From the NCBI GenBank assembly GCA_900549015.1, contig URMH01000007.1:1-64000 (forward strand): a DNA stretch of 64,000 bases, written 5' to 3'. Made by a program: the position numbers and the translations under genes. The notes under the pieces were generated by a model, which saw only the letters and a list, made by a program, of their open reading frames with translations, did no database searches and was not told the origin of the DNA. Source of the DNA: an uncultured Blautia sp. GTDB lineage: Bacteria > Bacillota > Clostridia > Lachnospirales > Lachnospiraceae. This document shows positions 7,202 through 15,675 of this stretch, piece after piece; the stretch's first letter is position 1, and the number at the start of each line of letters is the position of its first letter.

Positions 7202-7645
7202 ATGATAGAATTAAACAAATTCAAAAGAATGTTGGAAGAAAACGAAAAACACTTGCCATTACTAACGCTTGATGAATTTTTTTATGGAAATACAGAGGAG
7301 GAGTCCATCGCTCCCAATCAATGGGGATTTGGGCGTCCGAAGCTCTCTGAAATATGTGATATGCTGCAAAAGATTGAGCTGATGCCTGATATAGCCTGGG
7401 TGCGCGTGGCGCTGCACGATGATACAGAAATTGTAGAAAGCAATGGGGAAGAAGAATTAGTTCTTGCAGGAGATTCCATTGTGATTTGCACAAGCATTTC
7501 TCCTGTGGAATTAGAGAAATTTGCAGATTGTGAATGGCTGTGTTCTGATGGTGTGATTATAATAAAGGCATCTGAATTAAATATTTACTCGTGTGTACCA
7601 TCGGTTCCGGAAAATTTTAATTGCTTGGAAATTGTGTGGGACTAA
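7202..7645 (+). CDS. Hypothetical acidic protein, 147 aa
   Basis: A soluble acidic protein with no signal peptide or membrane segment. The pattern is helix ('MIELNKFKRMLEENEKHL'), a loop with Asn-Gln-Trp-Gly-Phe-Gly, helix, then alternating beta strands ('WVRVALHDDTEIVES', 'SIVICTSIS', 'DGVIIIKASELNIYSCVP') and a C-terminal Trp-Asp. This is not a family I can name. Size, acidity and surroundings are compatible with an immunity-type or stress accessory protein, but nothing shows that directly. The start ATG 7202 has only a weak upstream purine tract (GGGGTAAATTTCG). Confidence 0.5.
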   Translation: MIELNKFKRMLEENEKHLPLLTLDEFFYGNTEEESIAPNQWGFGRPKLSEICDMLQKIELMPDIAWVRVALHDDTEIVESNGEEELVLAGDSIVICTSISPVELEKFADCEWLCSDGVIIIKASELNIYSCVPSVPENFNCLEIVWD

Positions 7646-7700
7646 TCTACAATTTTGGATTTGCACGGTGACAGACAAACAGGAGAAAGAGGTAACAGAA

Positions 7701-8081
7701 ATGATTAACGATTTGATGTATATTGAGCTTAAAACAGGGTATTCTGATGACGGTCCGGCATGGATCGGATATGTCAGGACTTCAAAAAGTAAAAAAACAA
7801 TTTACTTTAACGACCATGCTTTTCAGAAATATAATGGCAATTACTCAAATTATATAGATATTGAAAATGGCGATGAATACTGGATTTCCGGATTGAAAAA
7901 GAAAGAGAGCAATCGTCATTGGGCAGGGCGTGGAAAAATCATGATCGACCGCAGGGCTGTTAATGAATATCTTGCGATAATAGGAGAAGAGAAATTGCCG
8001 TTAAATTTGTTTGAAGTAGTTGATATTGAAGACAGATTTCCGATTGAAAGAGTGAATGGATTGTTGAATGAAAAGGAATAA
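7701..8081 (+). CDS. Conserved hypothetical protein, 126 aa
   Basis: ATG 7701 is preceded by AAGAGGTAA at good distance. The sequence is a mixed beta protein with the stretch 'DGPAWIGYVRTSKSKKTIYF', then 'NYIDIENGDEYWISGLKK' and 'RHWAGRGKIMIDRRAV'. I have a recollection of this pattern as a widely spread uncharacterised family in Firmicutes but cannot name it. There is no membrane segment. It is followed after 16 nt by the radical SAM gene, so the two may be co-transcribed. Confidence 0.55.
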   Translation: MINDLMYIELKTGYSDDGPAWIGYVRTSKSKKTIYFNDHAFQKYNGNYSNYIDIENGDEYWISGLKKKESNRHWAGRGKIMIDRRAVNEYLAIIGEEKLPLNLFEVVDIEDRFPIERVNGLLNEKE

Positions 8082-8097
8082 AGATTAGGAGAAGAAA

Positions 8098-8970
8098 ATG
8101 CACTACGTAACAGCAAAGAGTATTCTGTCTGGATCAAACGGAATGAATTTATATCGTGGGTGCACACACGGCTGTATTTACTGTGATTCCAGAAGCCGCT
8201 GTTATCATATGAATCATGTATTCGAGGATATTGAGGTAAAAGAGAATGCTCTTGAACTGCTGGAGGATTCCCTGAAAAGAAAGCGAAAGAAGTGCATGAT
8301 AGGAACCGGGGCAATGACTGACCCGTATATTCCGGTGGAAAAAGAACTTCAGTATGTGAGAAAATCCCTGCTTCTCGCCGAAAAATACGGATTCGGTTTC
8401 ACGCTGATCACAAAATCAGCGCAGGTGCTCCGCGATTTGGATATATTAAAAAGGATCAACGAAAAAACAAAATGCGTGGTGCAGATGACATTAACGACAT
8501 ATGACGAAATGCTATGCCGGAAGCTGGAGCCAAACGTCAGCACCACAAGGGAACGCTTTGAGGCGTTAAAGATTCTGCAGCAGGAGGGAATCCCGACGGT
8601 TGTGTGGCTTTGTCCGATTCTGCCGTTTATCAACGATACAGAAGAAAATTTGGTGGGCATATTAAATTATTGTGCGGAAGCAAAGGTGTACGGAATCGTA
8701 AATTTCGGAATGGGTATGACTCTTAGAGAGGGAAACCGCGAATATTTTTACAGGCGGTTAGACAGATTATTTCCCGGACTGAAAGAAAAATATATTTGCT
8801 GTTACGGGGAGCAATATGTCCTGCCAAGTCCCAATGAAAAAAAGCTGATGGAAATCTTTAACCGAACCTGCGATAAGTACAACATTGTACATAATAGCAA
8901 TCAGATATTTGAGTATTTACGAACATACGAAGAAAAAGAAGAGCAGCTTTCACTGTTTGATTTTATGTGA
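8098..8970 (+). CDS. Radical SAM protein of the SPL-like/Rv2578c type
   Basis: A 290-residue radical SAM enzyme with the cluster motif C22-x3-C26-x2-C29 in 'RGCTHGCIYCDSRS', followed by 'GTGAMTDPYIPVEKEL' and 'LITKSAQVLRD'. This is the pattern of the short spore-photoproduct-lyase-like family often annotated SPL family radical SAM protein. It lacks the C-terminal domain of true spore photoproduct lyase, so DNA repair activity should not be assumed. The start ATG 8098 has TAGGAGAAGAA upstream. The C-terminus overlaps the ribosome binding site of the next gene. Confidence 0.8.
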   Translation: MHYVTAKSILSGSNGMNLYRGCTHGCIYCDSRSRCYHMNHVFEDIEVKENALELLEDSLKRKRKKCMIGTGAMTDPYIPVEKELQYVRKSLLLAEKYGFGFTLITKSAQVLRDLDILKRINEKTKCVVQMTLTTYDEMLCRKLEPNVSTTRERFEALKILQQEGIPTVVWLCPILPFINDTEENLVGILNYCAEAKVYGIVNFGMGMTLREGNREYFYRRLDRLFPGLKEKYICCYGEQYVLPSPNEKKLMEIFNRTCDKYNIVHNSNQIFEYLRTYEEKEEQLSLFDFM

Positions 8971-8984
8971 GCGAGGTGACGAAA

Positions 8985-9644
8985 ATGATAGAAATTACTG
9001 CGTGGATAAATCTGTTTTTACAGAAATTAGAGGAGACTTTCGGGGAACGCGTATGGTTTGTCGGGCTGCAGGGAAGCTACAGCCGTGGGGAAGCAACAGA
9101 AAAAAGCGACATAGATATGGTTGTAATTCTTGATGAAGTGGCGGTTTTGGATATTCAGAATTATAATACCATGCTGGACAGTCTGCCGCACAGAGAATTA
9201 ATCTGCGGTTTTCTTTCCGGGAAAAAAGAACTGTTAAACTGGGAGCCTTCTGACCTTTTTCAGTTCTATTACGATACGAAAGCCATAAAAGGAAGCCTTG
9301 ATGAATTGCTGGCACGAGTTGACGATGAGGCAGTTGACAGAGCAATAAAAATCGGGGCGTGTAACATTTATCATGGCTGCGTACATAATATGCTGTACGA
9401 AAAAAATGAGGAAATCCTGAAAGGATTATATAAATCGGCTTCTTTTGTTGTACAGGCAATCTGTTTCAGGCAGACGGGAAATTACATTCACCATCAAAAG
9501 GATTTGTCAAATGTTGTTTCGCCGGAAGAAAAAGTGATCGTGGATACTTTTTTAAGTCTGAAAAACGGAGGGACGGTTGATTTTTCGAAAATGTCCGAAG
9601 TTTTATTCGAATGGGCGAAAAAGTGGACTGGAGAACCGGGATAA
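8985..9644 (+). CDS. Nucleotidyltransferase-domain protein
   Basis: A 219-residue protein with the pol-beta nucleotidyltransferase signature G-S-x9-D-x-D in 'LQGSYSRGEATEKSDIDMVV' near the N-terminus and an all-helical C-terminal half. The fold adds a nucleotide to a small molecule, RNA or protein; the acceptor is unknown. Gene size and the genomic company of drug-modifying-type enzymes fit an aminoglycoside-adenylyltransferase-like or minimal-nucleotidyltransferase role, but this is inference. I choose ATG 8985 because GAGGTGA (8974-8980) lies 4 nt upstream; an upstream in-frame GTG at 8967 lacks a site. Confidence 0.75.
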   Translation: MIEITAWINLFLQKLEETFGERVWFVGLQGSYSRGEATEKSDIDMVVILDEVAVLDIQNYNTMLDSLPHRELICGFLSGKKELLNWEPSDLFQFYYDTKAIKGSLDELLARVDDEAVDRAIKIGACNIYHGCVHNMLYEKNEEILKGLYKSASFVVQAICFRQTGNYIHHQKDLSNVVSPEEKVIVDTFLSLKNGGTVDFSKMSEVLFEWAKKWTGEPG

Positions 9645-9665
9645 ACGAGAGGGGAGATTTACGCG

Positions 9666-9749
9666 GTGAAGCTGCTAAAATATGCGGAAGCAGTGGCAAA
9701 AGCAGATGGGATTAAATGTACTTATATTTCAACAAATTGTCAAATGTAA
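9666..9749 (+). pseudogene. 27-residue coding remnant, possibly of a GNAT acetyltransferase
   Basis: GTG 9666 is preceded by GAGAGGGGAG (9649-9658). The frame reads 'VKLLKYAEAVAKADGIKCTY' and ends shortly after at TAA 9747-9749. The helix followed by a beta strand resembles the end of the acetyl-CoA-binding helix and the next strand of GNAT proteins. It is far too short to be functional and looks like what a deletion left behind. Assignment is tentative. Confidence 0.35.
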
Positions 9750-9764
9750 ACGGAGGAAATGGAC

Positions 9765-10222
9765 ATGGCATTTGATTTCAAAAAGGAATATATAGAAGGA
9801 TTTTTCGAATATGTAGTGCCTCCTCTCGAGGGATTTTGGTGGCAGGAGAACATTTCCGGCGTGGACTACAAAAACAAGGAAACATTTAACTGGATTTCTG
9901 TTATCCGTCTGCCGGATTTCGTGACAGAAAAAGATTTTAAATGGGCAGTAGAAACTGCATCTGAAAAGAAAAAATAGATTGCTCCGCAGCAGAATTTCTG
10001 ATCCTTGAGGAAGGGCTTTGCGTACAGATCATGCACATAGGGCCATTCGACCATGAACCTGAAACAGTTGCTTTGATGGACGCATATTTACAGGAAAATG
10101 GGTATGTGAATGATTTTACAGAGAAACGCCTGCACCATGAAATTTATCTGTCTGATGCGAGACGAGTTGATCCGGAAAAATGGAAAACAGTAATCAGACA
10201 CCCTGTAAAGAAGAAAAATTAA
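9765..10222 (+). pseudogene. GyrI-like small-molecule-binding protein, internally deleted and frameshifted
   Basis: Family members are about 200 residues long. Here the start 'MAFDFKKEY' (ATG 9765, GGAGG 8 nt upstream) joins directly to 'IEGFFEYVVPPLEGFWWQ', missing roughly 55 residues that normally lie between, so there is an in-frame internal deletion. The frame then stops at TAG 9975-9977. One base back, the reading resumes as family sequence ('CSAAEFLILEEGLCVQIMHI', then 'HHEIYLSDARRVDPEKW') to the stop at 10220-10222. The break is at a run of six A residues (9969-9974); seven would restore the frame. The gene carries two separate lesions. Confidence 0.8.
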
Positions 10223-10274
10223 AACTACAGTCATAAATAATAATACATTTGATTAAGAAATGAGGAGATTACAA

Positions 10275-10667
10275 ATGAAATTAAACGCGATTCATCATGT
10301 TGCAATTATTGTATCAGATATTCATGCGGCAAGAGAGTTTTATGTGGAAAAACTCGGCTTTCAGGTGATACGTGAAAATTATCGCGACGAGAGAAAAGAC
10401 TGGAAGCTGGATTTGAAGATCGGAGATGGGGAAGAGGCGATTGAACTGGAGATATTTGCGGAAGTAAATCCGCCAAAGCGTGTAAACCGACCGGAAGCCT
10501 GCGGGCTTCGCCATCTGGCATTTCGTGTGGAGAATGTAGAAGAAACGGCAGAAGAATTAAAGAAATGCGGGATTGAATGTGAGCCGATCCGATATGATGA
10601 TTATACAAAGAAGAGAATGACGTTTTTCTTTGATCCGGACGGACTTCCGCTGGAACTGCATGAGTGA
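10275..10667 (+). CDS. VOC (glyoxalase-fold) family protein, YaeR/SMU1112c-like
   Basis: A 130-residue vicinal-oxygen-chelate protein with the two beta-alpha-beta-beta-beta halves: 'IHHVAIIVSDIHAAREFYVE' and 'GLRHLAFRVENVEETAEEL', ending 'FDPDGLPLELHE'. Metal-ligand candidates are His in IHHVA, Glu in ELEIF, His in LRHLA and the C-terminal Glu. Members bind or transform small molecules and the substrate is unknown. ATG 10275 has GAGGAG (10262-10267) upstream. It is one of the few genes in this stretch that looks complete. Confidence 0.85.
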   Translation: MKLNAIHHVAIIVSDIHAAREFYVEKLGFQVIRENYRDERKDWKLDLKIGDGEEAIELEIFAEVNPPKRVNRPEACGLRHLAFRVENVEETAEELKKCGIECEPIRYDDYTKKRMTFFFDPDGLPLELHE

Positions 10668-10682
10668 AGGAAATAGAGAAAC

Positions 10683-10853
10683 GTGAATACACCTGAATTA
10701 ATAACAGACCGCTTAATTTTAAGAAAATTCACAGAAAAAGATATAGAAGCTTTGTATCAGATTTTAAAAGATGAAGAAGTGAATCAGTTTTTACCCTGGT
10801 TTCCGCTGAAGATAATAGAAGAAGCAGAGGTTTATAAACAAAGTAAGAGGTAA
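10683..10853 (+). pseudogene. N-terminal fragment of a RimJ/RimL-type GNAT acetyltransferase
   Basis: GTG 10683 begins 56 residues with the classic opening 'LITDRLILRKFTEKDIEALY' and 'FLPWFPLK', the N-terminal third of a roughly 180-residue ribosomal-protein-type N-acetyltransferase. The sequence then runs into 'EEAEVYKQSKR' and stops, with no acetyl-CoA-binding motif. The end of the remnant carries the ribosome binding site for the next remnant. Confidence 0.75.
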
Positions 10854-10858
10854 TGAGT

Positions 10859-11106
10859 ATGGAAAACAATAAAGTATATCAAATGTCCTTTGCCAAAATT
10901 TATCCAATGCTTATTTCGAAAGTGGAGAAAAAGGACGGACAAGAGATGAAATAGACCAGGTTACTTGCTGGCTGACAGGATATAGTAAGGAGCAGATTGC
11001 AGATTTTCTGGTACGGGATATTGCATATGGGGATTTCTTTTTAAATGCACCGGAGCTTAATCCCAATCGAAAAATGATCACAGGTAAAATCTGCGGTGTT
11101 CGAGTG
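10859..11106 (+). pseudogene. DUF2200-family protein, frameshifted and missing its C-terminus
   Basis: ATG 10859 starts 'MENNKVYQMSFAKIYPMLIS', a DUF2200 N-terminus. The initial frame stops at TAG 10952-10954. Shifting at the run of five A residues (10928-10932; six would restore the frame) continues the family as 'TRDEIDQVTCWLTGYSKEQI' and 'DFFLNAPELNPNRKMITG' up to about 11106. There the reading frame runs without interruption into a GNAT acetyltransferase body. The C-terminal third of DUF2200 is absent. Confidence 0.75.
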
Positions 11107-11526
11107 GAATTATGTTCCTATAAAGGAATTGAAGCAAAGCCGGATATTGAGGCAGGCAAGGAAGATCTGTTGTATTTTTTAAAGGCACAGTATCCTGTTT
11201 TTGCTGCAGAAGAGAATGGAGAACTGGTCGGTTATCTTGTGTGCAGGATCGAAGATGAGGTGCTTTGGGCAGAGCATATTTTTGTCAGCAGCCATTATAG
11301 AAGGAAGGGCGTGGCTTCTCTTCTTTTTGAGAAGGCAGAGGAAATCGCCGGTTCAATGGGACAGGAAACAGTTTTTAATTATGTGCACCCGAATAATGAC
11401 GGAATGATTCAGTTTTTGCGCGCAAAAGGCTATACTGTGCTGAATTTAATTGAAATCCGCAAGCCTTATAAGGGAGAAAAAATAAAAACTACAATAAAAG
11501 TAAATAACAATACGTTTGATTATTAA
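11074..11526 (+). CDS. Chimeric GNAT acetyltransferase with a DUF2200-derived N-terminus
   Basis: ATG 11074 lies inside the DUF2200 remnant; the first ~11 residues ('MITGKICGVRV') are DUF2200 and the rest (about 139 residues) is a GNAT domain. The domain shows acetyl-CoA-binding strand 'AEHIFVSSHYRRKGVASLLF', helix 'EKAEEIAGSMG', and C-terminal 'YVHPNNDGMIQFLRAKGYTV'. The GNAT domain lacks only its first helix region, so it may still fold. There is no Shine-Dalgarno before ATG 11074, so expression may depend on coupling to the upstream remnant. I treat it as a possibly expressed fusion but a decayed pseudogene is equally possible. Confidence 0.6.
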   Translation: MITGKICGVRVELCSYKGIEAKPDIEAGKEDLLYFLKAQYPVFAAEENGELVGYLVCRIEDEVLWAEHIFVSSHYRRKGVASLLFEKAEEIAGSMGQETVFNYVHPNNDGMIQFLRAKGYTVLNLIEIRKPYKGEKIKTTIKVNNNTFDY

Positions 11527-11533
11527 TAGAAAA

Positions 11534-11554
11534 AACACTTGCCAAACGAGTGTT
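11534..11554 (+). terminator. Short hairpin after the GNAT chimera
   Basis: AACACTTG (11534-11541) pairs with CGAGTGTT (11547-11554), with one G-T pair, over a 5-nt loop. It is preceded by an A6 run and followed by CCTGT rather than a T-run, so termination would be inefficient on the plus strand. Confidence 0.35.
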
Positions 11555-11619
11555 CCTGTACTATACTGAAAGAACAGATGTACGATATATAATTTTCTTT
11601 ACAGAATAGTGGAGGTCAT

Positions 11620-14463
11620 ATGCCAACAGATACAGAGAAGAAACAATTTATCAGGATTCGAGGAGCAAATGAAAATAATCTGAAGAATTTAAGTGTGGAT
11701 ATTCCAAGGGACAAGTTTGTAGTTCTCACAGGACTGAGCGGTTCAGGGAAATCCTCGCTTGCTTTTGATACTATTTACGCAGAGGGACAGAGACGCTATA
11801 TGGAATCTCTTTCCTCTTATGCAAGGCAGTTCCTGGGACAGATGGAGAAGCCGGACGTGGAGAGTATAGAAGGTCTTCCGCCTGCCATTTCCATTGACCA
11901 GAAATCGACAAACAGAAATCCGCGTTCCACAGTAGGGACGGTTACGGAGATTTACGACTATTTTCGTCTTCTCTATGCAAGAGTGGGAATTCCCCACTGT
12001 CCAAAATGCGGAAGAGAAATCAGTAAGCAGACAGTAGATCAGATGGTGGATCAGATCATGGGGCTTCCGGAACGGACAAAGATCCAGCTTCTTGCCCCTG
12101 TTGTAAGAGGAAGAAAGGGCACGCACGCAAAGCTTTTGGAGCATACGAAAAAAAGCGGCTATGTGCGTGTACAGATCGACGGAAGCATTTACGAGCTTTC
12201 TGAGGAAATCAAGCTGGATAAGAATATCAAGCATAATATTGAGATTATTGTGGACCGGCTGATCGTAAAGCCGGGAATCGAGAAGCGTCTTGCAGATTCT
12301 GTGGAAACGGTTCTGGAGCTAGCGGACGGACTTCTGATCGTAGATACGATGGACGGGAATGTGATGAATTTCAGCCAGAGCTTTTCCTGCCCGGACTGCG
12401 GAATCAGTGTGGACGAAATCGAGCCGAGAAGCTTTTCTTTTAATAATCCTTTTGGAGCCTGCCCGGAGTGTGCCGGACTTGGATATAAGATGGAATTTGA
12501 TATTAATCTTATGATTCCCGATATGTCTCTCAGCATTTCCAAAGGGGCGATTGCTGTGATGGGCTGGCAGTCCTGCACAGATAAGGGAAGCTTTACAAGA
12601 GCGATTCTGGACGCGCTTGCAGAGGAATATAAGTTCAGCCTGGATACCCCGTTTCAGGATTATCCTGACGAGATCAAAGATGTGATCATCAATGGAACAA
12701 AGGGGCGCTCTGTGAAGGTTTATTATAAGGGACAGAGAGGAGAAGGCGTTTACGACGTGGCTTTCCCGGGACTTATTAAAAACGTGGAGCAGAGATACCG
12801 GGAAACAGGTTCTGACGCCATGAAGCAGGAGTACGAATCCTTTATGCGGATCACGCCCTGCGGTGCATGTAAGGGGCAGAGACTGAAAAAGGAATCTCTT
12901 GCAGTAACGGTTGCAGATAAAAATATTTATGAAATTACAAATATGTCCATTGAAAATCTGAAGGCGTTTCTGGACAGCATGGTGCTTTCCAGTCAGCAGC
13001 AGCTTATTGGACACCAGATTTTAAAAGAAATCAAGGCGAGAGTCCGCTTTCTTTCTGATGTGGGGCTGGATTATCTTTCACTGGGAAGAGCAACGGGAAC
13101 CCTTTCCGGAGGGGAGGCGCAGAGAATCCGTCTTGCTACACAGATCGGTTCCGGTCTTGTGGGAGTGGCGTATATTCTGGATGAACCAAGTATCGGGCTT
13201 CATCAGAGGGATAATGATAAACTTCTTAAATCGTTGATGCACCTCCGCGATCTGGGAAACAGTCTGATCGTCGTGGAGCATGATGAAGACACTATGCTGG
13301 CGGCAGACTGCGTGGTTGATATTGGACCGGGAGCCGGGGAACACGGCGGCGAGCTTGTGGGAATCGGCACAGCGGAGGAGCTTATGAAAAATGAGCGCTC
13401 TGTGACAGGAGCTTATTTGAGCGGCCGGATCCGGATTCCTGTGCCCGAAGAGAGAAGAAAACCGACCGGTTTTCTGAAAATCAGAGGGGCGGCGGAAAAT
13501 AATCTTAAAAATATTGATGTAGACATTCCGCTTGGCGTTATGACCTGCATTACGGGAGTTTCCGGTTCCGGAAAAAGTTCCCTGATCAATGAGATCCTCT
13601 ATAAGCGTCTTGCGAGAGATTTAAACAGAGCCAGGATCATTCCGGGAAAGCATAAAGACATTCTCGGAGCAGATCAGCTTGACAAGGTAATCGACATAGA
13701 TCAGTCTCCGATCGGAAGAACGCCGCGCTCCAATCCGGCTACGTATACAGGTGTGTTCGATCAGATCCGCGACCTTTTTGCGGCAACAGCAGATGCCAAG
13801 GCAAAGGGCTATAAAAAAGGACGTTTCAGTTTTAATGTAAAAGGCGGACGGTGCGAAGCCTGCAGCGGAGACGGCATTATAAAAATAGAGATGCACTTTC
13901 TGCCGGACGTATACGTTCCCTGTGAGGTATGTAAGGGAAAACGGTACAACAGAGAGACTCTGGAAGTGAAATATAAGGACAAGAGTATCTACGATGTTCT
14001 GAATATGACGGTGGAGGAAGCGCTTACCTTCTTTGAAAATGTTCCGTCTATCAGAAGAAAGATAGAGACGCTTTACGATGTGGGACTTTCTTATATCCGT
14101 CTCGGGCAGCCGTCTACTACGCTTTCCGGAGGAGAGGCGCAGAGGATCAAGCTGGCAACGGAGCTCAGCAAGCGGAGCACGGGAAAAACCATTTATATTC
14201 TGGACGAGCCTACAACAGGGCTTCATTTTGCAGATGTGCACAAGCTCATTGAAATTTTAAAGAGGCTTTCCGAGGGCGGCAATACGGTTGTTGTAATTGA
14301 GCATAATCTTGATGTGATCAAGACTGCCGATTATATTATTGACATTGGACCGGAAGGCGGCGACAAAGGCGGCACAGTGATTGCAAAAGGTACACCTGAG
14401 GAGGTGGCGGCAAATCCGGCTTCCTATACAGGGCAGTATGTAAAAAAATATCTGACAAAATGA
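11620..14463 (+). CDS. uvrA: Excinuclease ABC subunit A
   Basis: UvrA (947 residues, full length) recognises bulky DNA lesions as a dimer and loads UvrB in nucleotide excision repair. Both ATPase modules are complete: Walker A '[14 protein letters not shown]' (about 37-50) and '[10 protein letters not shown]' in the second half; signature '[12 protein letters not shown]' and '[12 protein letters not shown]'; Walker B '[14 protein letters not shown]' and '[14 protein letters not shown]'. Zinc-finger cysteines appear in '[13 protein letters not shown]...CPECAGLGY' and 'CEACSGDG...CEVCKGKRY'. ATG 11620 has GTGGAGG upstream. The gene stands alone here; uvrB and uvrC are not in the window. It marks the return from accessory to core DNA. 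Confidence 0.98.
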   Translation: MPTDTEKKQFIRIRGANENNLKNLSVDIPRDKFVVLTGLSGSGKSSLAFDTIYAEGQRRYMESLSSYARQFLGQMEKPDVESIEGLPPAISIDQKSTNRNPRSTVGTVTEIYDYFRLLYARVGIPHCPKCGREISKQTVDQMVDQIMGLPERTKIQLLAPVVRGRKGTHAKLLEHTKKSGYVRVQIDGSIYELSEEIKLDKNIKHNIEIIVDRLIVKPGIEKRLADSVETVLELADGLLIVDTMDGNVMNFSQSFSCPDCGISVDEIEPRSFSFNNPFGACPECAGLGYKMEFDINLMIPDMSLSISKGAIAVMGWQSCTDKGSFTRAILDALAEEYKFSLDTPFQDYPDEIKDVIINGTKGRSVKVYYKGQRGEGVYDVAFPGLIKNVEQRYRETGSDAMKQEYESFMRITPCGACKGQRLKKESLAVTVADKNIYEITNMSIENLKAFLDSMVLSSQQQLIGHQILKEIKARVRFLSDVGLDYLSLGRATGTLSGGEAQRIRLATQIGSGLVGVAYILDEPSIGLHQRDNDKLLKSLMHLRDLGNSLIVVEHDEDTMLAADCVVDIGPGAGEHGGELVGIGTAEELMKNERSVTGAYLSGRIRIPVPEERRKPTGFLKIRGAAENNLKNIDVDIPLGVMTCITGVSGSGKSSLINEILYKRLARDLNRARIIPGKHKDILGADQLDKVIDIDQSPIGRTPRSNPATYTGVFDQIRDLFAATADAKAKGYKKGRFSFNVKGGRCEACSGDGIIKIEMHFLPDVYVPCEVCKGKRYNRETLEVKYKDKSIYDVLNMTVEEALTFFENVPSIRRKIETLYDVGLSYIRLGQPSTTLSGGEAQRIKLATELSKRSTGKTIYILDEPTTGLHFADVHKLIEILKRLSEGGNTVVVIEHNLDVIKTADYIIDIGPEGGDKGGTVIAKGTPEEVAANPASYTGQYVKKYLTK

Positions 14464-14539
14464 AACGGACAGCAGTCTGCCGGGAACAGGGGAAAGCATA
14501 CAGAGACTCTGAAAAGTTTATAAATTCAGATGGCAGCTC

Positions 14540-14568
14540 TTTTCATTTGCGGGGAATTCTGGTATCAT
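14540..14568 (+). promoter_or_regulatory. Probable promoter of the mreB homologue
   Basis: TTTTCA (14540-14545) and TATCAT (14563-14568) are spaced 17 nt apart. The start point would be near 14575, leaving a leader of about 60 nt. Confidence 0.4.
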
Positions 14569-14634
14569 TAAGGAACGTACTTGATAAAAGAGAAGAATAG
14601 CTGTACGAGTATACAGTTACAGAGAGGAAAAGAA

Positions 14635-15621
14635 ATGCCTGCAAGTGATATTGGAATTGATATAGGAACAAGAAACAGTCTTGTTTATTCCACAGGAAAG
14701 GGAATCGTCCTTCAGGAGCCTTCCGTTGTGGTATATGATAAAAATACAGAGAAAATCCGTGCTATTGGCGAGGAAGCGCGCCAGATGGCGTCTCACGCAA
14801 ACTCAAATATGGAAGTGATCTGGCCTGTGCGCCAGGGCGTGATCGTAGACTATAATGTTCTGGAAAAAATGCTGAAATTTTTCGTGGCAAAGGCGATGGG
14901 ACCAAGAGCTTTCCGAAAGCCGCGTATCAGTATCTGTGTTCCGAGCGGAATTACGGAAATTGAAAGGAAAGCGGTGGAGGAGGCAACCTACCAGTCAGGC
15001 GCAAGAAGAGTGTATCTGGCGGAAGAGCCGATTGCGGCTGCCATTGGTTCCGGTGTGGATATTTCAAAGCCTTTTGGAAACCTGATCGTGGATATTGGGG
15101 CAGGGACAACAGATGTTGCTGTGATCTCCATAGGAGGCGTTGTAGTATCTGCCTCTGTGAAGGTGGCAGGCGATAATTTCAACCAGGCGATCATGCGGTA
15201 TGTGAGAGAAAAGCACAGTCTTTTTATAGGAGAAGATACGGCTGAGAAAATTAAAATCCAGATCGGAACAGCCTGCGAGGAAGCGGATCCCAGAACGATG
15301 GAAGTGAAGGGACGAAATGTCATTACCGGTCTTCCCAAAATGACGACTCTGACCTCAGAGGAAATCCGCGTGGCTTTAAAAGACGCTACAGGACAGATCG
15401 TGGAGGCAGTTCACGGAGTTCTGGAGAAAACACCGCCGGAACTGGCAGCAGATATTGTGGACAGAGGAATTGTCCTTACAGGCGGTGGTGCTCTGCTTCA
15501 TGGAATGGATACATTGATAGAACAGAAAACAGGAGTCAATACGCTGACTGTTCAGGACGCAATGCTGGTAGCGGCTGTGGGAACAGGAAAATATGCAGAT
15601 GTAATGGCGAAAATGGAGTAA
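14635..15621 (+). CDS. mreB: MreB/Mbl-family rod-shape actin homologue
   Basis: A 328-residue bacterial actin that forms membrane-associated filaments and guides peptidoglycan synthesis along the cylinder. Actin-fold motifs visible: phosphate 1 'DIGIDIGTRNSLVYS', connect region 'EEPIAAAIGSG', phosphate 2 'LIVDIGAGTTDVAVIS', and adenosine motif 'IVLTGGGALLHGMD'. The start ATG 14635 has GAGAGGAAAAG upstream; an in-frame TTG at 14581 would add a non-homologous tail. No mreC/mreD follows, so this is a solitary paralogue (Mbl/MreBH-like) and the exact name among the paralogues is uncertain. Confidence 0.9.
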   Translation: MPASDIGIDIGTRNSLVYSTGKGIVLQEPSVVVYDKNTEKIRAIGEEARQMASHANSNMEVIWPVRQGVIVDYNVLEKMLKFFVAKAMGPRAFRKPRISICVPSGITEIERKAVEEATYQSGARRVYLAEEPIAAAIGSGVDISKPFGNLIVDIGAGTTDVAVISIGGVVVSASVKVAGDNFNQAIMRYVREKHSLFIGEDTAEKIKIQIGTACEEADPRTMEVKGRNVITGLPKMTTLTSEEIRVALKDATGQIVEAVHGVLEKTPPELAADIVDRGIVLTGGGALLHGMDTLIEQKTGVNTLTVQDAMLVAAVGTGKYADVMAKME

Positions 15622-15626
15622 AAACA

Positions 15627-15655
15627 GAAGAGGTGCTGCCATGCAGCACCTCTTC
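15627..15655 (+). terminator. Strong hairpin between mreB homologue and recD2
   Basis: A perfect 12-bp stem GAAGAGGTGCTG (15627-15638) / CAGCACCTCTTC (15644-15655) with a 5-nt loop. It is followed by TCTAT rather than a T-run, and recD2 starts only 20 nt later without its own visible promoter, so read-through or attenuation is likely. Confidence 0.6.
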
Positions 15656-15675
15656 TCTATCACAGGAGCAAAAAA

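Noticed and set aside
11743..14241. Several minus-strand frames of 120-230 codons opposite uvrA
   Set aside because: Antisense shadows of a fully intact uvrA.
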